DNA of 64,000 nt. Origin: Chitinophagales bacterium (lineage in GTDB: Bacteria > Bacteroidota > Bacteroidia > Chitinophagales > Saprospiraceae). Location of the stretch: contig JAFLBP010000009.1 in the NCBI GenBank assembly GCA_017303875.1, positions 1 to 64,000 of the forward strand, in the 5' to 3' direction. The notes under the pieces were generated by a model. That model searched no databases. It saw nothing but the letters and a program-made list of their open reading frames with translations, and was not told the DNA's origin. The position numbers were made by a program, and so were the translations under genes. Shown in pieces: positions 16,790 through 25,612 of the stretch; within the stretch, counting starts at the first letter, position 1, and the number at the start of each line of letters is the position of its first letter.

Positions 16790-19700
16790 GCAGTTTTTCC
16801 CGAACACTGCCGGGCGTTTGCCCGTACATTTCTAAAAATACGGTAGAAAAATGCGCCGGCGATGCAAAGCCGGTGGCATAGGCAATTTCAGCGGCCGTCA
16901 TATCGCTTGTTTCCAGCAAATGCCGAGCGCGCGCAAGCCGGGTATTGCGGATGAACACAGAGGGCGATTGTGCCGTCAGGGCTTTCAATTTTCTGAAAAT
17001 CTGGCTGTGGCTCATCCCGATGGCGCGGGAAAGTTGCTGCATATCGAACTCAGAGTCGGAAAGATTGGCCTCCACTACTTCGCGTAACTTGCGAAGGAAA
17101 GCATCTTCAATAGGATGCGACGCCTCCGTTGCCGGGCTGCTGTCTGATGATTTGCCGCTGTAATAAGCTTGAAACCGGCGTCTGTTTTCCAGCAGTTTTT
17201 CAATCACCACCATCAGTTCTTCCCGGTTAAAGGGCTTGCTCAGATACGCATCCGCGCCGCGCCGCAGCCCGTCGATCCGATCCTGATCTGTTGACTTTGC
17301 CGTGAGCAAAATAATCAGAATATGGCTGCTGCGTTCGTCATTTTTTAAGGTTTCACACAGGGTGAAACCATCCATGCCGGGCATCATGACATCACTGATG
17401 ATGAGATCCGGGCTGTGCTCCAGGGCCAGTGCAACTCCGCTTTCGCCATTGTCGGCCTGGAGTAATTGATATTGCTGGCTGAGACAGGCCGAGAGGTACT
17501 GCATGATGTCGGGGTTGTCGTCGATCAACAGAATTAGCGGGCTGTCCGGCCCCTTGTTGCCTGTATGGATCTGCACCGCGCCATCATCATTTTTTTCCTG
17601 AATACCGACAGCGCTTGTCTGTACCGTGTAGGGCAGCATCAGGCTGAAGGTGGCGCCTGCACCCGGGCTGCTGTTGACGTAAATATCGCCGCCCATCAGG
17701 CGAGCCAGTTCCCGGGCCAATGCCAGCCCGACGCCGGTAGATTCTCCATTGTTGCCCGATCGGTAGAAACGTTCAAAAATTTTCTCCTGCATTTCTGTCG
17801 GTACTCCGGGGCCGGTATCGCTGACGTGCAGGGAAATGCCCTGTTGTTCGCGGTATTCGAGCGATACTTTAATGCTCCCCCCGGCGGGTGTGTATTTGAT
17901 TGCATTGGCCAGCAGGTTTCCGATAATGGCCTGCACTTTTTCAACATCGCAATGCAGGTGAAACTGCGACATCTGGCTTTCAAAATAAAGGGTGATGCCC
18001 TTGGCCTGTGCATACGTTCTGAATGATTCTGTATTCATGCGTGCAAAGGCCACGGCGTCGCAGGCCACGGGTTTGAGGGCCTGGTAGCCGCTTTCTAATC
18101 TTGCCAGTTCCAGCATCTGATTGATAAGCTGGAGCATGTGCTGGCCGTTATTGCGGATCAACTGAAGTTTGTCGGCTAAAACCTGTTTGGTATTGTGGTC
18201 TTTCAGGAGCGCGAGGTCTTGCTGCATCAGATCGCCCATACCGAGCATGACGGTCAGTGGGGTACGGAATTCATGGGTGACATTGGTGTATAAGCGGTTT
18301 TTTACGTCGTCAAGTTCTTTGAGTCGTTGGTTTTCAGCGCGTGCGCGGCGCCTGGAGTCCAGAAACAGGTAGCCGCGGTAGGCGATAGTTCCGCCCAAAA
18401 AGAGGTAAAACAAAATGGCCCAAAGCGAAGCCCACCAAGGCGGGCGTATCGTGATCTCAATGGTACATGGTTCTGTAGACCACACGCCGTCGCTGTTGCT
18501 CCCCAGAATTTTAAAGTGATAGGTGCCTGCCGTCAGGTTCAGGTATTGTGCGGAGGGTTCAAGACTGCGGTGCTGCCAGGCTTGTTCGGCGCCTTCAAGG
18601 TAGTAGGTAAACTGGTTGCGTTCCGGCTTGGTCAGGTCGTTGGACATGAACTCGATGACCAGATTGTTCTGTTTGTGCGATAGACTGATACGCGGACTGT
18701 ATTCGATGCTGTATTGTAATACATCAGGATTTTTATGGGGGGTAATGTATTCTCCGTTTACCCGTATGCCGGTGATGAGCACCTTGGGAATACGGGTGTT
18801 GGTTGTGATTTTTTCCGGATGGAAAACACTTAGTCCGTTGATGCCGCCAAACATCAGCGCGCTGTCGGGTGTAATGCCGTAAGCACTGGTATTAAATTCA
18901 GTTTCCTGTAAACCGTTGGATTTGGAAAAATAGCGAAAGGTGTTATTCGTATAATCAAAACGTGCCAGCCCGCGGTTAGTGCTCAGCCACAGTACGGCAT
19001 TGCCTTGTTTGTAGGCGCTGAGTTCGGGTAAAATGCCATATACCACATCGTCGGGCAAACCGTTTTTGGTACTGAAATGCTCAAAAGTCTCTTTGCCGAT
19101 ATGGTAGCGTGAAAGCCCGCGGCCGGAGTAGCCGATCCAAAGTACCTGTGGGTCGGAAGGGTCGATGTACAGGGATTTCAAGCTGTTGCCCGACAAGCTG
19201 TTGGAAACATTGGGATTGCTTTTAAGCAGTTTAGCTGCAAATTTTGCATCCGTTGCCAGCGGTACTTTCAGAAGGCCTTCCGCAGATGCCATCCATAATA
19301 CATTGTCTGCCGTGACCGCTGTTGCATTTATTGTCTGGCACCCAAGTCCGAGATAAGTCAGGTCAAATACCTGCGTATGCTTGATAAGTCGATTGTACAG
19401 GTAAACCTGATTGGAAAAGGCAATTAGCACTGCGTCATTACCAATACTCTGAATGGAAAAATGCGCTTCACAAGGTTGAATAGGCAAGAATACCTGCTCC
19501 GCGCGGGTGCTGTCGCCATCAGGCAGGAAGCGGATCAATAATTCCGGTTTTTTTCGGTTTGGGAGCACCTGCCAGATGTCGCCCCAGGCATTACCACATA
19601 CCTGTGCATACAACCAATCATTTTTCCAGCCGGGAGGAATGTACTGCACCGCTTTGCCCGTTGCGCGATCTACTCTGTAGTTATTATCGACGATGGCGAA

Positions 19701-20825
19701 ACGCCCTATCCATATATTTCCTTTTTTATCGGCATAAGGCGGTCCGTAAACAGATTTTCCCTGCAAATAATTGGAAAACGTTTGGGTTTGCGGGTTGTAT
19801 TTATACAGACCCTGCGCATCGGTATTGAACCAAATAATGCCGTTATGATCAATCAAGCCGAAGCGAATCAGGATATTGGCAACAAGTTTTTGGACGCTGT
19901 TGCCTTCATTTAAGGAAGCGGGCAGTTGGGTTATATTAAAACGGCATAAATGCTGGTCGTTGGAAAGCCAGATGCTGCGATGCTCATGGTCGAACAAGGC
20001 TACCTGAAGGTTGGACTCAACAGCATATTTTCGGAAACGCGCTTCGGGTGGCTGATCGGGCTGATAATTTAGCAAATATTTCCCGCGCCGGTTCATCCAC
20101 ACGTCATTACCCACGCCGGGAAATATGTAAAAAACATCATTGCTAAATTCAGGAATATGCAGGGAGTCCTTAATGCCGGAGTGCAGGTTATGTCGGTATA
20201 ATGCCCCTGAACGATCAATGGCGTATAAAGTACTTTTATCGCCGGAAAGGCACATTTCTGTTCCATAAGCGGCCCTGTACTCAACCCTGATGTTTTCGAG
20301 AAGGGTTTTTTCTATATTATCGCTTTGGGTTAATTTTTGTTCAAGATCCGGCGCCAGGTTTAGTTGGTACAAAGAGGAGCTGGAAGAGTTGTAAAAAGAC
20401 AGCCAGATACGCCGGCCATCCGGCTCGGCAAGCAATTTGCTGTTCCGACTCCGCACTTTAAGCTGGGGGTGGGGGAGACGGTAAAAGCGTTTGGTTTTCA
20501 GATGTAGTAAACTCACCGACTCAAGGGTAGAGACTAATAAAAAATCGGGCGTTGCCGCAAGTGCAGCTACATGATCGTTGGAAAGGGCAAAACTGTCGGA
20601 AGGGTCGGATTTATAAATGTAAAAACGATAGCCGTCAAAGCGATTAAGCCCTGCGCCGGTGCCAAACCAAAGCAGCCCGTTTTTGTCTTCACAAATCGCG
20701 GTAATAAAACCCTGTGAAAGCCCCCGTTCAATGGAGATTTTCTCTAATAAGGCAGATTGGGCAACAACAGACCACTGTCCGGATAGGAACAGCAGTAATA
20801 CTGAACAGGTTAAGATACTTCGCAT
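16782..20825 (-). CDS. Hybrid two-component sensor kinase with AraC output (HTCS)
   Basis: This 1347-residue one-protein signalling system resembles those controlling polysaccharide use in Bacteroidota. After a signal peptide (ILTCSVLLLFLSGQWSVVAQ) a periplasmic two-propeller sensor spans about residues 25-690, with repeated LWFGTGAGLNRFDG/LWIGYSGRGLSR-type blades. A Y_Y_Y domain follows, then one membrane helix (about 795-815), HisKA with His851 (VTHEFRTPL), HATPase (DTGPGVP, GVGLAL), a receiver with Asp1145 (SDVMMPGMDG) and a C-terminal AraC-type DNA-binding domain (about 1240-1347). All key residues are present. ATG 20825 directly precedes the signal peptide. No glycan-utilisation genes flank it, so its ligand and targets are unknown. 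Confidence 0.93.
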   Translation of the reverse strand: MRSILTCSVLLLFLSGQWSVVAQSALLEKISIERGLSQGFITAICEDKNGLLWFGTGAGLNRFDGYRFYIYKSDPSDSFALSNDHVAALAATPDFLLVSTLESVSLLHLKTKRFYRLPHPQLKVRSRNSKLLAEPDGRRIWLSFYNSSSSSLYQLNLAPDLEQKLTQSDNIEKTLLENIRVEYRAAYGTEMCLSGDKSTLYAIDRSGALYRHNLHSGIKDSLHIPEFSNDVFYIFPGVGNDVWMNRRGKYLLNYQPDQPPEARFRKYAVESNLQVALFDHEHRSIWLSNDQHLCRFNITQLPASLNEGNSVQKLVANILIRFGLIDHNGIIWFNTDAQGLYKYNPQTQTFSNYLQGKSVYGPPYADKKGNIWIGRFAIVDNNYRVDRATGKAVQYIPPGWKNDWLYAQVCGNAWGDIWQVLPNRKKPELLIRFLPDGDSTRAEQVFLPIQPCEAHFSIQSIGNDAVLIAFSNQVYLYNRLIKHTQVFDLTYLGLGCQTINATAVTADNVLWMASAEGLLKVPLATDAKFAAKLLKSNPNVSNSLSGNSLKSLYIDPSDPQVLWIGYSGRGLSRYHIGKETFEHFSTKNGLPDDVVYGILPELSAYKQGNAVLWLSTNRGLARFDYTNNTFRYFSKSNGLQETEFNTSAYGITPDSALMFGGINGLSVFHPEKITTNTRIPKVLITGIRVNGEYITPHKNPDVLQYSIEYSPRISLSHKQNNLVIEFMSNDLTKPERNQFTYYLEGAEQAWQHRSLEPSAQYLNLTAGTYHFKILGSNSDGVWSTEPCTIEITIRPPWWASLWAILFYLFLGGTIAYRGYLFLDSRRRARAENQRLKELDDVKNRLYTNVTHEFRTPLTVMLGMGDLMQQDLALLKDHNTKQVLADKLQLIRNNGQHMLQLINQMLELARLESGYQALKPVACDAVAFARMNTESFRTYAQAKGITLYFESQMSQFHLHCDVEKVQAIIGNLLANAIKYTPAGGSIKVSLEYREQQGISLHVSDTGPGVPTEMQEKIFERFYRSGNNGESTGVGLALARELARLMGGDIYVNSSPGAGATFSLMLPYTVQTSAVGIQEKNDDGAVQIHTGNKGPDSPLILLIDDNPDIMQYLSACLSQQYQLLQADNGESGVALALEHSPDLIISDVMMPGMDGFTLCETLKNDERSSHILIILLTAKSTDQDRIDGLRRGADAYLSKPFNREELMVVIEKLLENRRRFQAYYSGKSSDSSPATEASHPIEDAFLRKLREVVEANLSDSEFDMQQLSRAIGMSHSQIFRKLKALTAQSPSVFIRNTRLARARHLLETSDMTAAEIAYATGFASPAHFSTVFLEMYGQTPGSVREKLLK

Positions 20826-20892
20826 GGCTATTTCCCCATGGCAAAGAAACACATTATTTGGCTGAATTTTTAAAGGCGGGAAGGCATTAAAT

Positions 20893-20918
20893 AAAAAACG
20901 CCCACTTTGCAGCGGGCG
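20893..20918 (-). terminator. Rho-independent terminator, leftward
   Basis: CGCCC (20899-20903) pairs with GGGCG (20914-20918), extended by CT/AG past one mismatch, and is followed on the minus strand by six U. Confidence 0.7.
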
Positions 20919-21003
20919 AAATATTTCTTAGGAAAATTGTCTCCCTTGATTTCCAGGACCTTCGCGAAACTTTTATCGCTAAGAGTTTCTTGAAATTTTT
21001 GGG

Positions 21004-21036
21004 AAAAAAGCCCCGCTAACTTTACAGCGGCGGGGA
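21004..21036 (-). terminator. Rho-independent terminator, leftward
   Basis: CCCCGCT (21011-21017) pairs with AGCGGCGGGG (21026-21035, one bulged C), followed on the minus strand by six U. It lies about 200 bases after the flavin reductase stop codon. Confidence 0.8.
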
Positions 21037-21237
21037 TTCAGGCATACATGATGCCTTATCTATGATCTGTCTTCGTTATTCCGTGTTGAAGTGTTTTCAG
21101 TTGGCCCTTCATTTGAGGTGCACAAATGTAGTGCGATATGTAGTGTTTTCGATTGCTCCTACATTGCAAAGTCTTGCTTAAATCTTGCAAAGAATGATCG
21201 AACTCATATTTTTTAATGATTTCGACGCTACCATTTC

Positions 21238-21858
21238 CTAAATTCTTGCGTATGGTAGTCGGTGGAGCACCTGGGTGTCGTGGTAAGTGTCTAATCCGCT
21301 GAGCGCAACGCTGCCCGCCATCTTTAAATCCAGATTGCCGGCTTCGTCAAGACAGCCATCAGGAAGCTCCAGCTCCAACACGCGCCCGATCATCAGGATC
21401 GTATTGTTGGCTTTGATGTGGTACTCCTCCACAAACTCCAGTCCGATTCGAATGCGGCTTTCTGCAACATAAGGCGCTTTAAGCGGATCGCGCCAAAGCG
21501 GCGTCAGGCCCACGGCCTCAAACTCGGAGACTTCATCAGGGTACGGCGCGGAGGTTTGGTGTGCCGCTTCTACCATGGAGTGGTGCACATGGTTGATGGT
21601 AAAATGCCCATTGTGATGAATGTTGCGATACGTGTGTCGCGTGAGTTTGATGGCGCCATCAACCGGGCGGGTAACGATGCCCAGCAGTGCCGGATCAGAG
21701 CCAAGATGCACCGCAGAAGAAAAAATGGCCAGATTGGGCACCCCGTCGGCGCCAATGCTACCGATCAGATTGGCACTTTTATAGCCAGTAATGGCATTTA
21801 TCAGGGTTAATCGCGGAATTCGGGACATGGCCTCGATCTCGGAAAGTGTCAGTGTCAT
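21238..21858 (-). CDS. Flavin reductase-like FMN-binding protein
   Basis: This 206-residue protein has the FMN-binding split barrel of the flavin reductase-like (DIM6/NTAB) family. Supporting segments are the N-terminal KSANLIGSIGADGVPNLAIF with the usual small-residue run after the first strand, RHTYRNIHHNGHFTINH in the middle and EVSEFEAVGLTPLW. Relatives reduce free flavin with NAD(P)H or bind FMN for other oxidoreductases; the specific substrate cannot be read here. Start 21858 (MTLTLSEIEAM) is preferred over an upstream ATG at 21891, because a consensus -7 box overlaps that position and predicts a transcript starting between the two. Confidence 0.83.
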   Translation of the reverse strand: MTLTLSEIEAMSRIPRLTLINAITGYKSANLIGSIGADGVPNLAIFSSAVHLGSDPALLGIVTRPVDGAIKLTRHTYRNIHHNGHFTINHVHHSMVEAAHQTSAPYPDEVSEFEAVGLTPLWRDPLKAPYVAESRIRIGLEFVEEYHIKANNTILMIGRVLELELPDGCLDEAGNLDLKMAGSVALSGLDTYHDTQVLHRLPYARI

Positions 21859-21888
21859 ATTTTGAATTAAATTTGTGGGCTTCCAAAG

Positions 21889-21896
21889 CAAAGGTA
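21889..21896 (-). promoter_or_regulatory. -7 box of the flavin reductase gene
   Basis: TACCTTTG matches TAnnTTTG exactly, 31 bases before the chosen start. It decides against the upstream ATG at 21891, which would lie inside the box. Confidence 0.55.
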
Positions 21897-21921
21897 TGCC
21901 TTGATTGAATTGAAATGTACT

Positions 21922-24210
21922 ATGATGAAATTTGTTTACAGCATTTTATGCCTGTGTCTGTGCGCCTGCCTCACGCGCGTACAGGCACAAACCAACGAAG
22001 GAACGGAATTCTGGTTTGGGTTTATGGAACACCGCAATGTGGGTACCAATACAATGGTAGCCATGATTACTTCCCGCTACAATACCAGCGGAACCGTGCG
22101 GCTGCCGTTTTATAACTGGCAGCAGAATTTTACCGTAAGCGCCAATACGGTTACGTTTGTACAAATACCCCTGAGCGCAGAGCACACAACATCGGAGCAG
22201 GTAGCCGATAAAGGCGTCGTCGTGCAGTCGCAGGCGCCGGTTTCAGTATACATCCACCAATACCATGCTTCACGCTCGGAGGCAACGCTGGTGCTGCCCG
22301 TCAGCTCACTCGGCACCGAATATTACGTGCTCTCCCATGCCGGCATCGTAGACCAGGGGCAGAATTATCCCTCCGAATTGCTGGTGGTAGGCATGGAAGA
22401 CAACACCAATGTGGAAATTACGCTCAGTGCGGCCACGGAAAAAGGGCTACCGGCCGGCTCCGTCATTTCCGTAATGCTGGATCGCGGAGAAAGCTATCAG
22501 GTACAGGCTGCCAATTCGGCCAACGACCTGACCGGTTCACGCGTGAAAGCCGATAAAAAAGTCAATGTTTTCGGCGGTGGCCGCTGGATAGGCGTTCCCC
22601 TGGGCTGCTGCTGCCGCGATAACCTGCTGGAGCAAATGCCTCCGCTCAGTACCTGGGGCAAACAGTTTGTTACGGCCCCTTTTGCTCAAATGCCCTACGA
22701 TGTGTATCGCATTATCGCCTCCGAAAATGGCACCAATGTAACGGTCACCCGCGAAAGCGGCGCTACCCAAAGCTATACCATCAATGCCGGCAAATGGGTG
22801 GAGTACCAATCGCCGGAGGCAACGCTGATCTCGGCCAACAAACCTGTTCTGGTGGGCCAGTACCTCATCGGGTCGGAATGCAGCGGCCACCCCGTTGGCG
22901 ATCCGGCCGTCATCGTGGTCAACAGCGTGCAGCAAATCCGCGATTCCGTTACCCTCTACAATTCTCCCTTTGAAGCCATCGAAGAAAACTACCTGACCAT
23001 TATTTCCAAAACCAGCGACTACAATGCCGTTACCCTCGACGGACAAACACTCAGTACGTTAAACCCCGACGCCGGTACCATCGGCGATTTCACCTACGCC
23101 CGTATTGAAGTACAGGCCGGTACCCATAATATTTTTTCTGCGGGCTGCGGCGTCATTGTTACGGCTTACGGATATGGCCCCTACGAATCTTATGCTTATG
23201 GCGGCGGCGCCGCTTTTTCGGAAATCAATGCGGCGGGTCTGCTGCCACCCGGCGGCTGCCTGAGTGATACCCTTTTATTCGACATCGGGCTGCGCGAACC
23301 ACGCCACAGCTTCCAGTGGGATCTGGGCGACGGCACTACGGCCACTACTCCCACTGTGATGCATCGTTATGCCGCACTCGGAACCTATAAAGCGCGGGTA
23401 ATCGTGACCGATAACTGCCTGAATACCAGTGATACCCTGAGCCGGGAGCTGCAAATTATACTGCGCGAAGCCCCCGATCCGCTCGGCGATGTGCGCGTTT
23501 GCGCAGGAACACCTTTCGGGATTGGCGTGAACCCGGTAGCCAATACAAGTTATGAGTGGACGGGGCCAAATGGATTTTCCGACGTCGGCGCCAACCTCGC
23601 CCTGCCCGCTGCCACGCCGGAACTTGCCGGAAAGTATACCGTTACAGGCACCCGCCTTGGCTGTGCCTCTTATCCGGCAGAGGTCTTGGTAACGGTTAAT
23701 CCGCTTCCGGCGCCGGAATTAGGGCGCGATACCGTGGTTTGTCCGCTGGAAAGCAATCCGCTGCTGCTGCTCAATCCCGGTAATTACCAGCGCTACAACT
23801 GGTCGGATGCGTCTTCACGACCAACGCTGAGCGTTTTAAATGGCGGGCTGTACTGGGTGGAAGTACGCGATATGAATGGCTGTGTAAACCGGGATAGTAT
23901 TGAAGTGACGGCGCGTTGCCCGACCCGTTTTTACGCACCCAATGTTTTTAGTCCGAATGACGATGCCGGTGAAAATGCCTATTTCAGTATTTTAGGCGTA
24001 GAAATCGCTGAGTTGCGTCTTGAAATATATGACCGCTGGGGAGAACTGGTATTTGCGGGAGAAGGCGCCGAAACGCGCTGGAATGGAGAATATCGCGGAA
24101 AACCCATGCCTGCGGGTGTATATCTTTGGGTAGCAAAAATTAGTGGTTACCGGCGTGATGGCAGCACGTTTACAACGACGGAGTACGGAGATGTAACCTT
24201 AATCCGCTGA
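21922..24210 (+). CDS. Secreted IgGFc-binding-like/PKD protein with type B T9SS sorting domain
   Basis: This 762-residue exported protein starts with a signal peptide (FVYSILCLCLCACLTRVQAQ). Residues about 25-430 resemble the IgGFc-binding repeat region found in Bacteroidota surface proteins, opening with GTEFWFGFMEHRN. A PKD domain follows (FQWDLGDGTTATTPT, about 465-510), then an Ig-like segment (SYEWTGPNGFS). The C-terminus (YAPNVFSPNDDAGENAYF, YDRWGELVF, WNGEYRGKPMPAGVYLW) is the gliding-motility-associated type B sorting domain, so it should cross the outer membrane through the T9SS and stay at the surface. A role in adhesion is inferred. It ends 2 bases from the convergent AtpI-like gene. 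Confidence 0.88.
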   Translation: MMKFVYSILCLCLCACLTRVQAQTNEGTEFWFGFMEHRNVGTNTMVAMITSRYNTSGTVRLPFYNWQQNFTVSANTVTFVQIPLSAEHTTSEQVADKGVVVQSQAPVSVYIHQYHASRSEATLVLPVSSLGTEYYVLSHAGIVDQGQNYPSELLVVGMEDNTNVEITLSAATEKGLPAGSVISVMLDRGESYQVQAANSANDLTGSRVKADKKVNVFGGGRWIGVPLGCCCRDNLLEQMPPLSTWGKQFVTAPFAQMPYDVYRIIASENGTNVTVTRESGATQSYTINAGKWVEYQSPEATLISANKPVLVGQYLIGSECSGHPVGDPAVIVVNSVQQIRDSVTLYNSPFEAIEENYLTIISKTSDYNAVTLDGQTLSTLNPDAGTIGDFTYARIEVQAGTHNIFSAGCGVIVTAYGYGPYESYAYGGGAAFSEINAAGLLPPGGCLSDTLLFDIGLREPRHSFQWDLGDGTTATTPTVMHRYAALGTYKARVIVTDNCLNTSDTLSRELQIILREAPDPLGDVRVCAGTPFGIGVNPVANTSYEWTGPNGFSDVGANLALPAATPELAGKYTVTGTRLGCASYPAEVLVTVNPLPAPELGRDTVVCPLESNPLLLLNPGNYQRYNWSDASSRPTLSVLNGGLYWVEVRDMNGCVNRDSIEVTARCPTRFYAPNVFSPNDDAGENAYFSILGVEIAELRLEIYDRWGELVFAGEGAETRWNGEYRGKPMPAGVYLWVAKISGYRRDGSTFTTTEYGDVTLIR

Positions 24211-24211
24211 T

Positions 24212-24592
24212 TCAGCCTTTAGCGAGTTTCATCATAAAACGCACCTCAAACGCCGTATACACGATATAGGCAATCAGGAAAATAGGGACAAACCACTGAT
24301 TCGGTGGCGCAGCAAAATGGCGATACAAGAGCAAAAAAGCCAGCGACAACACCATTTTTCCGAATACTGAAATGGAAATCAGGTTCGTAAACGCTGTTTT
24401 GCTGCTGCTTTTGGAGGCGGAAACACCAAGGTAGTATAACAGTATACAAAGGCCGGCAAACAAGCCAATGCTCAGGGCACTAAAGCCAAAAAAGGGCTCC
24501 ATACCCGGAACGGCATAGCAAAGTGCTGCAAAGGTAGCACCGGTAATGAGGGTAATGCTGATCAGTTGGGTGTAAAAACTGCGTGTATTCAT
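24212..24592 (-). CDS. Small membrane protein, ATP synthase subunit I-like position
   Basis: The 126-residue protein has four predicted membrane helices (about residues 8-28, 33-53, 70-92 and 98-118) and no soluble domain. Its size, topology and position directly after AtpZ match the AtpI-like genes that precede atpB in Bacteroidota ATP synthase clusters. Here, however, no atp structural gene follows: the next gene on this side is convergent. The sequence alone does not prove the AtpI assignment. Its start is 10 bases from the end of the atpZ-like gene, so the two are co-transcribed. Confidence 0.6.
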   Translation of the reverse strand: MNTRSFYTQLISITLITGATFAALCYAVPGMEPFFGFSALSIGLFAGLCILLYYLGVSASKSSSKTAFTNLISISVFGKMVLSLAFLLLYRHFAAPPNQWFVPIFLIAYIVYTAFEVRFMMKLAKG

Positions 24593-24601
24593 AGCAGAAA
24601 C

Positions 24602-24847
24602 TCAGTCGCGCAACAACTGCCGGTAGAGGGAGACCATTGCGCCAATCATAAACAATACGGTAAGGAAAACCGCCCAAAGCGGGCGTTCGAGTTGCATTTT
24701 GGCGTCTAACCAGCGGCCAATAAATACACCTGCCAGGCAAGCGCCCAGCAACTGCGCAACAAGACCGCTGTACTTGGCAGTTGCCTTAATTGCGGACTTC
24801 CGTTTTTCCTCCGGCGATTGATCCGGCTTGGGAGTTGGCTTTTGCAT
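24602..24847 (-). CDS. AtpZ/AtpI family protein
   Basis: This 81-residue protein has two membrane helices, with the AtpZ-type segment KYSGLVAQLLGACLAGVFIG followed by GRWLDAKMQLERPLWAVFLT. The short loop with a charged D between the helices is the family feature. AtpZ proteins sit beside F0F1 ATP synthase genes and are proposed to help Mg2+ or Ca2+ transport or assembly. Start 24847 overlaps the end of the bactofilin gene by 62 bases; a longer version from 24901 is possible but adds an unlikely tail. The bactofilin-AtpZ-AtpI order is common in this phylum. Confidence 0.75.
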   Translation of the reverse strand: MQKPTPKPDQSPEEKRKSAIKATAKYSGLVAQLLGACLAGVFIGRWLDAKMQLERPLWAVFLTVLFMIGAMVSLYRQLLRD

Positions 24848-25262
24848 CTGTGGGTTTTGCAGCGCCGTTGGAGAGGCCGGTTTCCATTTTACAGGCGACA
24901 TTAAACTTTGCGCCGCTTTGTACGGTCAGTTTGTTGGTAGTGATATCACCGTCAATATCGGCTGTTTCACGTACGTTAAGCAGGTCGCTGACGACCAGTG
25001 TGCCGTGCAGTTTGCCCTCAATTACGGCATTCTGGCAACGAACTTCCCCTTCAATTACACCGGAAGGGCCGATAATTACCTTTGCCTGGCAGTTGAGTTT
25101 GCCCTTGATGGTACCGTCAACGCGAATATCATTATCGCAGCGCAGCGTGCCTTCTACTACCGTACCCTTGGTGAGCGTATTGATACCGCCGCTTGAGGTG
25201 CTGCCGCTATTAGTGGCCGGTTTTTTGTTGTCTTCTGTACTTTTATTATTGTTTCCGAACAT
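24786..25262 (-). CDS. Bactofilin family cytoskeletal protein
   Basis: This 158-residue bactofilin has a disordered polar N-terminus (residues 1-30, N/K/S/T-rich) and a central beta-helix domain (about 30-130) made of regularly spaced hydrophobic rungs: GTLRCDNDIRVDGTIKGKLN, VIIGPSGVIEGEVRC, AVIEGKLHGTLV, ETADIDGDITTNKLTVQSG. Bactofilins polymerise without nucleotide into membrane-associated filaments that position envelope machinery. The C-terminal tail is Ala/Gly-rich. It leads the bactofilin-atpZ-atpI-like operon, with -7 boxes in the repeat-bearing upstream region. Confidence 0.93.
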   Translation of the reverse strand: MFGNNNKSTEDNKKPATNSGSTSSGGINTLTKGTVVEGTLRCDNDIRVDGTIKGKLNCQAKVIIGPSGVIEGEVRCQNAVIEGKLHGTLVVSDLLNVRETADIDGDITTNKLTVQSGAKFNVACKMETGLSNGAAKPTDAKANSQAGSIAGGKTEVRN

Positions 25263-25388
25263 ATTATTGCTTGTTTGAAAGCACCGGGGGATGCCTGTTA
25301 AACATGATGCCTTCTGAAAAACTCAGCTGGCCCATATCATTGAAGCGGTTTTGTTCCTGTTTGATTGCAATACAACAGGTCGGTTTTT

Positions 25389-25438
25389 CAAAGGTACGCG
25401 TTAAACGCTAAAAACCGCCACAAAGGTATGTTTAATTT
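25389..25438 (-). promoter_or_regulatory. Two candidate -7 boxes of the bactofilin operon
   Basis: TACCTTTG occurs exactly at 25431-25438 and again at 25389-25396 on the minus strand, each matching TAnnTTTG. The distal copy touches the GTTATCAGTGAGCA repeat. No clear -33 TTG was seen for either. Confidence 0.45.
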
Positions 25439-25480
25439 ATCAGTTAACAGTTATCAGTGAGCAGTTATCAGTGAGCAGGG
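25439..25480. repeat. GTTATCAGTGAGCA repeat, left copy
   Basis: CAGTTAACAGTTATCAGTGAGCAGTTATCAGTGAGCAG-type heptamer pairs. The inverted copy at 25572-25612 flanks the terminator between them. The same family bounds the large palindrome at 54733-55161. Confidence 0.85.
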
Positions 25481-25510
25481 GGAGATTTGGCAATGATTGT
25501 ATTGTATATG

Positions 25511-25554
25511 AAAAAAGGTTTTTGGATGCACGGGGCAACCAAAAACCTTTTTTT
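25511..25554 (-). terminator. Terminator of the PorP/SprF gene
   Basis: AAAAAAGGTTTTTGG (25511-25525) pairs with CCAAAAACCTTTTTT (25539-25553), a long stem with A/T ends. It lies 54 bases after the PorP/SprF stop codon and would work in both directions. Confidence 0.75.
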
Positions 25555-25571
25555 ACAAACAGCCGTAATCA

Positions 25572-25612
25572 TCAACTGATAACTGCTGACTGCTCACTGA
25601 TAACTGATTAGA
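25572..25612. repeat. GTTATCAGTGAGCA repeat, right inverted copy
   Basis: ATCAACTGATAACTGCTGAC-type heptamers, inverted relative to 25439-25480. They run into the last codon of the PorP/SprF gene, so part of the repeat may be translated or may overlap the stop. Confidence 0.8.

Larger units (their letters stand above)
20826..21237. other. Gene-free stretch with two leftward terminators and a possible small RNA
   Basis: No convincing protein gene is present. Two leftward terminators sit at 20893-20918 and 21004-21036. Upstream of the second, TACATTTG on the minus strand (21123-21130) matches the -7 consensus and would give a transcript of about 100 nt ending at 21004. That transcript contains an 18-codon frame starting MKGQLKTLQHG. 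This could equally be only the 3' UTR of the flavin reductase gene. Confidence 0.35.
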
